Shown here piece after piece: positions 60,639-64,000 of a stretch of DNA of 64,000 nt; positions within the stretch are counted from its first letter, which is position 1; each line of letters begins with the position of its first letter. Position numbers and translations under genes: made by a program. The notes below the pieces were generated by a model. The model saw only the letters and a list, made by a program, of their open reading frames with translations, had not been told where the DNA came from and ran no database searches. Source of the DNA: Brevundimonas mediterranea (GTDB lineage Bacteria; Pseudomonadota; Alphaproteobacteria; Caulobacterales; Caulobacteraceae); contig NZ_JACIDA010000002.1 in NCBI RefSeq assembly GCF_014196125.1, positions 1-64,000 on the forward strand, written 5' to 3'.

Positions 60639-61012
60639 CGGATGGCTTTAGCGGCGGCGGAGGCCGACGTCATCCGCATTCGCATGCAGACGGCGGCCTG
60701 CGTCATCGGGCGCCGGGGCGGGGATTTCAGACTCTAGGGCGAAAAAACAGAGTCCAAATAGTATGAATCGTCTGAAATCCGCCCTCTCCGCTGCGCTCGC
60801 TCCTCGACCAGAGACTATGGGGCCGACGGGCGCCCAGGCTGGGAAAAGACCCCGAGAATTCGACAAGACCTTGAATCCATTGGCCGAGGACCAGCGCCAT
60901 TGTGACAGTTGGCGGATGGGGCGCGGCGCCGACACGGCAGAAACGGCCGCTTGCAGCGCCAGAACGACACACATACATTACATATACGAATCATATAGTC
61001 CGGAGTCAGGCC
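60639..61012. other. Gene-free divergent region between ftsY and the ParD-like gene
   Basis: A 374-base stretch. It holds the 55-bp repeat at 60724-60778 and an AT-rich tract (60968-61000, with CATACATTACATATACG) just upstream of the ParD-like gene, a likely promoter and operator region. No convincing gene or RNA was seen. Confidence 0.6.
60724..60778 (-). repeat. 55-bp element with TTTCAGAC/GTCTGAAA ends, copy 2
   Basis: The second copy, inverted relative to 53086-53141. Its ends ATTTCAGAC and GTCTGAAAT are a 9-bp inverted repeat, and GAAAAAACA is the complement of the internal T-run of copy 1. Confidence 0.6.
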
Positions 61013-61243
61013 TTGGGCATCGTCAATATCGAGGACGCGCTGCACGAACAACTGCGTCGCGCCAGCAAGGCCTCCTATCGGTCCATCAACGCCCAGGCGG
61101 CCTTCTGGATAAGGATCGGCCTGTTGTGCGAGACCAATCCGGGCCTGACCTTTCAGGACCTGGTGGCGCGTGAGCTGAAGGCGGCGGGCGTGGACGCGAC
61201 GGCCCTGATGGACGCCCCGGCCCTGACCGGCGCGGCTGCATGA
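61013..61243 (+). CDS. ParD-like antitoxin family protein
   Basis: A 76 aa protein starting GIVNIEDALHEQLRRASKAS after its TTG, then SINAQAAFWIRIGLL. This is the ParD-like family (PF11903 type), an antitoxin-like ribbon-helix-helix protein often found without a ParE toxin. I chose TTG with CGGAG upstream; the longer in-frame extension is low complexity. The stop overlaps the map start as ATGA. Confidence 0.82.
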   Translation: MGIVNIEDALHEQLRRASKASYRSINAQAAFWIRIGLLCETNPGLTFQDLVARELKAAGVDATALMDAPALTGAAA

Positions 61244-62007
61244 CCAAGACCCCCGCCGAGGTCGAGTTGATGGCCGAGGCCGGGCGCCGGCTGGCCTCGG
61301 TCTTCACCCATCTGGACGGGCTGGCGCTGGCCGGCATGACCACGATGGAGATCAATGACCGCGTCGAGGCCTTCATCGTCGATGACCTTCAGGCCCGGCC
61401 CGCCAGCAAGGGCCAGTACGGCTATGGGTTCGTGCTGAACAGTTCGCGCAATGAGGTCGTCTGCCATGGCGTACCGTCGACGGACGAGGTGCTGAAAAGC
61501 GGCGATATCGTCAATCTGGACATCACCCTGGAGAAGGACGGCTTCATCGCCGATTCCAGCAAGACCTATCTGATCGGGACCGTGGGGCCCCAGGCGCGGC
61601 GGCTGGTCCGCACCACCTATGAGGCGATGTGGAAGGGTATTCAGGCCGTGCGGCCGGGGGCGAAGCTGGGCGACATCGGCTTCGCCATCGAGCGGCACGC
61701 CAAGAAGGCCGGCTATTCGGTCGTGCGCGAATACTGCGGCCACGGCATCGGCCGCGAAATGCACGAAGACCCCCAGGTGCTGCATTTCGGCAGGGCGGGC
61801 ACGGGCGTGACCCTGCGCGAGGGCATGGTCTTCACCATCGAGCCCATGCTGAATCAGGGTCGCCGGACGGTGCGGACCGAGGACGACGGCTGGACCGTGG
61901 TGACGGCGGACGGGATGCTGTCGGCCCAGTTCGAACATACGGTGGCGGTGACGGGCGACGGGGTGCGGGTGCTGACATTGCGGCCCGAGGAGAAGCGGGC
62001 GGCCTAG
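61240..62007 (+). CDS. map: Type I methionine aminopeptidase
   Basis: Removes the initiator Met from new proteins. The 255 aa protein has metal ligands in VNLDITLEKDGFIAD (two Asp), the His of CGHGIGREMHEDP, and Glu in VFTIEPML and SAQFEHTVAV. Length and the lack of an N-terminal zinc finger fit type I. It overlaps the ParD-like gene and is probably co-translated. A second housekeeping map may exist elsewhere. Confidence 0.94.
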   Translation: MTKTPAEVELMAEAGRRLASVFTHLDGLALAGMTTMEINDRVEAFIVDDLQARPASKGQYGYGFVLNSSRNEVVCHGVPSTDEVLKSGDIVNLDITLEKDGFIADSSKTYLIGTVGPQARRLVRTTYEAMWKGIQAVRPGAKLGDIGFAIERHAKKAGYSVVREYCGHGIGREMHEDPQVLHFGRAGTGVTLREGMVFTIEPMLNQGRRTVRTEDDGWTVVTADGMLSAQFEHTVAVTGDGVRVLTLRPEEKRAA

Positions 62008-62139
62008 CGCGAAGTCGTCACTTTCGATGCTCAGTTGCGCCCCCGCATGCTAGAGTGGGGTGAAAGACGCTCAGACGCGTCTGAACCCGAGGCTTGATGC
62101 TCACACTGGGCGTCGCGACGGGATCGGAAAGGGAGGCCC

Positions 62140-63192
62140 ATGGCTCCCGCATCTCAAGATACAGACATCGGTTCCGCCCTGGCTCTGGCGGTCATTTCGG
62201 TGTCCAGCGCCCCGCTGCTGCTGATGGACGAAGCGTTCGACATCGTCGCGGCCAGCCAATCCTTCCTGATGGAATTCGGGCTGGACGGCGATGCGGTGGT
62301 CGGGCGGTCGATCTTCGACCTGGGCGGCGGGGAATGGAACCTGCCCCGGCTGCGCTCCCTGCTAGGCGCGGTCGGTTCCGGCGGGGCGGAAGTGCCCGAC
62401 TATCAGTTGGACATGCCGTTCCGGACCGCCGCGACCCGCAGCCTGAAACTGAACGCCAAGCGCCTGGTCTTTTCCGACACCCAGCCCGTGCGCCTTTTGC
62501 TGACCATCGTGGACGTCACGGCGGACAAGGCGGCCCAGAGGAAGATGGACGACCTGGTGCGGCAAAAGGAGGTTCTGCTTCAGGAGGTTCAGCACCGCGT
62601 CGCCAACAGTCTGCAGATCATCGCCAGCGTGCTGCTGCAGACCGCGCGGAAGACGGAATCGATCGAAAGCCGCGCCCATCTGACCGAGGCGCACAACCGC
62701 GTCATGTCGGTGGCCGAGGTCCAGCGCCAGCTGTCCTTGAATCAGGTCGATAAGGTCGCGCTGAAACCCTATCTGGCGCAGTTGTGCGGCAGTATCGGCG
62801 CCTCGATGATCGCCGACCATGATCTGGTGCGGATCGAGGTCAGCGGCGACGCCAGCGCCCTGGACGCCGAGGTCTCGGTCAGTCTTGGCCTGATCGTCAC
62901 CGAACTGGTGATCAACGCCCTGAAACACGCCTTCCCCAACGGGCGGAAGGGCGTTGTCAGCGTGGATTTCCAGTCGCTGTCCAAGGATTGGGATCTGACG
63001 ATTTCCGACGACGGCGTCGGCATGCCGAAGAACCCGGACGATTCAGAAGCCGGCCTGGGAACCGCCATCGTCAAGGCCCTGGCCAGCCAGCTCGACGCCA
63101 CGATCACCGTCAAGGACCTGGACCCCGGCACGGAGGTCTCGGTGCTGCATCGCAAGACCGACGAAGAGACGGCGGCCGCGCCGACGGTCTAG
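62140..63192 (+). CDS. Sensor histidine kinase, HisKA_2 family
   Basis: A 350 aa soluble kinase. A PAS-like sensor domain (about 12-130) is followed by the HisKA_2 phosphoacceptor LLQEVQHRVANSLQIIASVL with His152, and a HATPase domain with N-box ELVINALKHAFPN (Asn259) and SDDGVGMP. Such kinases commonly feed the general stress response or light/redox signalling in alphaproteobacteria, but no response regulator lies next to it. AGGGAGG precedes the ATG. Confidence 0.88.
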   Translation: MAPASQDTDIGSALALAVISVSSAPLLLMDEAFDIVAASQSFLMEFGLDGDAVVGRSIFDLGGGEWNLPRLRSLLGAVGSGGAEVPDYQLDMPFRTAATRSLKLNAKRLVFSDTQPVRLLLTIVDVTADKAAQRKMDDLVRQKEVLLQEVQHRVANSLQIIASVLLQTARKTESIESRAHLTEAHNRVMSVAEVQRQLSLNQVDKVALKPYLAQLCGSIGASMIADHDLVRIEVSGDASALDAEVSVSLGLIVTELVINALKHAFPNGRKGVVSVDFQSLSKDWDLTISDDGVGMPKNPDDSEAGLGTAIVKALASQLDATITVKDLDPGTEVSVLHRKTDEETAAAPTV

Positions 63193-63295
63193 GCGCGTCG
63201 GCAGGCGACGTCGGACGGGGGGATTCTCTCCCGTCGTCATTCCGGCCTATATGAAGGCTGACGACCGGCGCGCGCCGGGATGAACGGACGACCCC

Positions 63296-64000
63296 ATGGC
63301 CGAGCCCCTGCCCTTCCATTCCCCCAAGACCCACGGCTTCGTGCGGGTGGCTGCGGCCACGCCCGTCAGCCATGTCGGCGATCCGAAGGCCAACGCCGAG
63401 GAGCACCTGGCCCTGATCCGTCAGGCGGCCGACCAGGGCGTGGACCTGATGGTGTTTCCGGAGCTGTCGCTGTCGGCCTACGCCATCGACGACCTGCATA
63501 TGCAGGCGGCCCTGCTGGACGAGGTGGAGCGCCAGATCGCGGTCATCGCCCAGGCGACGGGCGAGCATGATCTGGTCGCCGTGGTCGGGGCGCCGATCCG
63601 CAACGGCGACGCCCTGTACAACTGCGCCGTGGTCATGGGGGCGGGCGAAGTCTTAGGCGTCGTGCCCAAGACCTATCTGCCCAACTACCGGGAATATTAC
63701 GAGAAACGCTGGTTCGCCCCGGCCACGGCCCGCGCCGAGGACGTGATCCGGCTGAACGGCGAGACGGTGGACTTCGCACCCGGCCTGGTGTTCGAGGCGG
63801 TCAACCGGCCGGGCTTCGTCTTCGCGGTCGAAATCTGCGAGGACTACTGGGCGCCCCTGCCCCCCTCGACCCGGGCGGCCCTGGCGGGCGCGCGCATCCT
63901 GCTGAACTTGTCGGCCTCCAACATCGTCATCGGCAAGGCTGACGAGCGCGCCATGCTCAGCGCCAGCCATTCGGCCCGCACCCTGTCGGCCTATGTCTTC
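63296..64000 (+). CDS. nadE: Glutamine-dependent NAD+ synthetase, 5' part
   Basis: The N-terminal glutaminase (nitrilase-like) domain of the two-domain enzyme. The catalytic triad is visible: Glu56 in VFPELSLSAY, Lys125 in VPKTYLPNYREY and Cys181 in VEICEDYW. It releases ammonia for amidation of NaAD to NAD+. About 235 codons are present; the synthetase domain lies past the window edge. The full family length is near 680 aa. Confidence 0.93.
   Translation, partial: MAEPLPFHSPKTHGFVRVAAATPVSHVGDPKANAEEHLALIRQAADQGVDLMVFPELSLSAYAIDDLHMQAALLDEVERQIAVIAQATGEHDLVAVVGAPIRNGDALYNCAVVMGAGEVLGVVPKTYLPNYREYYEKRWFAPATARAEDVIRLNGETVDFAPGLVFEAVNRPGFVFAVEICEDYWAPLPPSTRAALAGARILLNLSASNIVIGKADERAMLSASHSARTLSAYVF

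Noticed and set aside
60648..60974. 108-codon open frame upstream of ftsY
   Set aside because: It spans the 55-bp repeat and shows no domain or ribosome binding site; more likely noncoding.

Overview
The window looks like chromosomal DNA of a high-GC alphaproteobacterium of the Caulobacterales, most like Brevundimonas. The evidence is an Entner-Doudoroff operon zwf-pgl-edd-glk with no phosphofructokinase nearby, a ybgC...tolQ-tolR-tolA...tolB-pal...cpoB-tilS-ftsH cluster of Caulobacter type, and several alphaproteobacterial extragenic repeat families. The assignment rests on gene content and order, not on a database search. The first 95 bases are a pure C homopolymer, probably a contig-end artefact. 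I saw no rRNA, tRNA or CRISPR array.

Layout. 0.2-6.4 kb (+): a bifunctional hisIE, the Entner-Doudoroff operon and a small lipoprotein closed by a strong terminator. 6.4-13.1 kb (mostly -): DUF1295 membrane protein, nucleotidyltransferase, thiD, SMR exporter, DUF486 protein, folP, an Rnk/GreA-like protein (+), a wHTH regulator with its membrane-protein partner, and an acyltransferase behind palindromic operators. 13.2-25.4 kb (-): ftsH, tilS, cpoB, a DUF3667 protein, pal, tolB, then tolA, tolR, tolQ and ybgC. This Tol-Pal cluster is interrupted between tolB and tolA by a vapBC-type toxin-antitoxin pair on the other strand. 25.4-32.8 kb (-): TAP-like hydrolase, ruvB, a 28-residue membrane micropeptide, ruvA, ruvC, a hemerythrin protein, a long coiled-coil protein and yebC. 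32.9-47.5 kb is accessory metabolism: GH5 glucanase, thioesterase, zinc dehydrogenase, S9 peptidase, bicupin, DUF1275 protein, serine-protease autotransporter, ribokinase and nucleoside hydrolase.

47.6-49.7 kb (+) is a TPP riboswitch followed by thiC. Immediately downstream, 49.7-52.0 kb is a compact lower-GC island of two genes: a ParB-like/HTH protein with a long proline linker and an uncharacterised C-terminal domain, then a D12-class DNA adenine methyltransferase one base later. It is the best candidate here for an undescribed system. 52.3-60.6 kb: a terminase-small-subunit-like HTH gene, a DsbA/FrnE oxidoreductase, DUF1206, a PhoPQ-like two-component operon led by a small exported protein, a MarR regulator with a histone-H1-like tail, yciB and ftsY. 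61.0-64.0 kb (+): a ParD-like gene overlapping a methionine aminopeptidase gene, a HisKA_2 histidine kinase, and the 5' part of NAD synthetase, cut by the window edge.

Working together: zwf-pgl-edd-glk feed glucose into the Entner-Doudoroff route; tolQRAB-pal-cpoB form the envelope constriction machine; ruvCAB resolve Holliday junctions; thiC and thiD serve thiamine synthesis; nucleoside hydrolase plus ribokinase salvage nucleosides. Short overlaps (ATGA, GTGA, TTGA) are frequent and were used to fix several starts.
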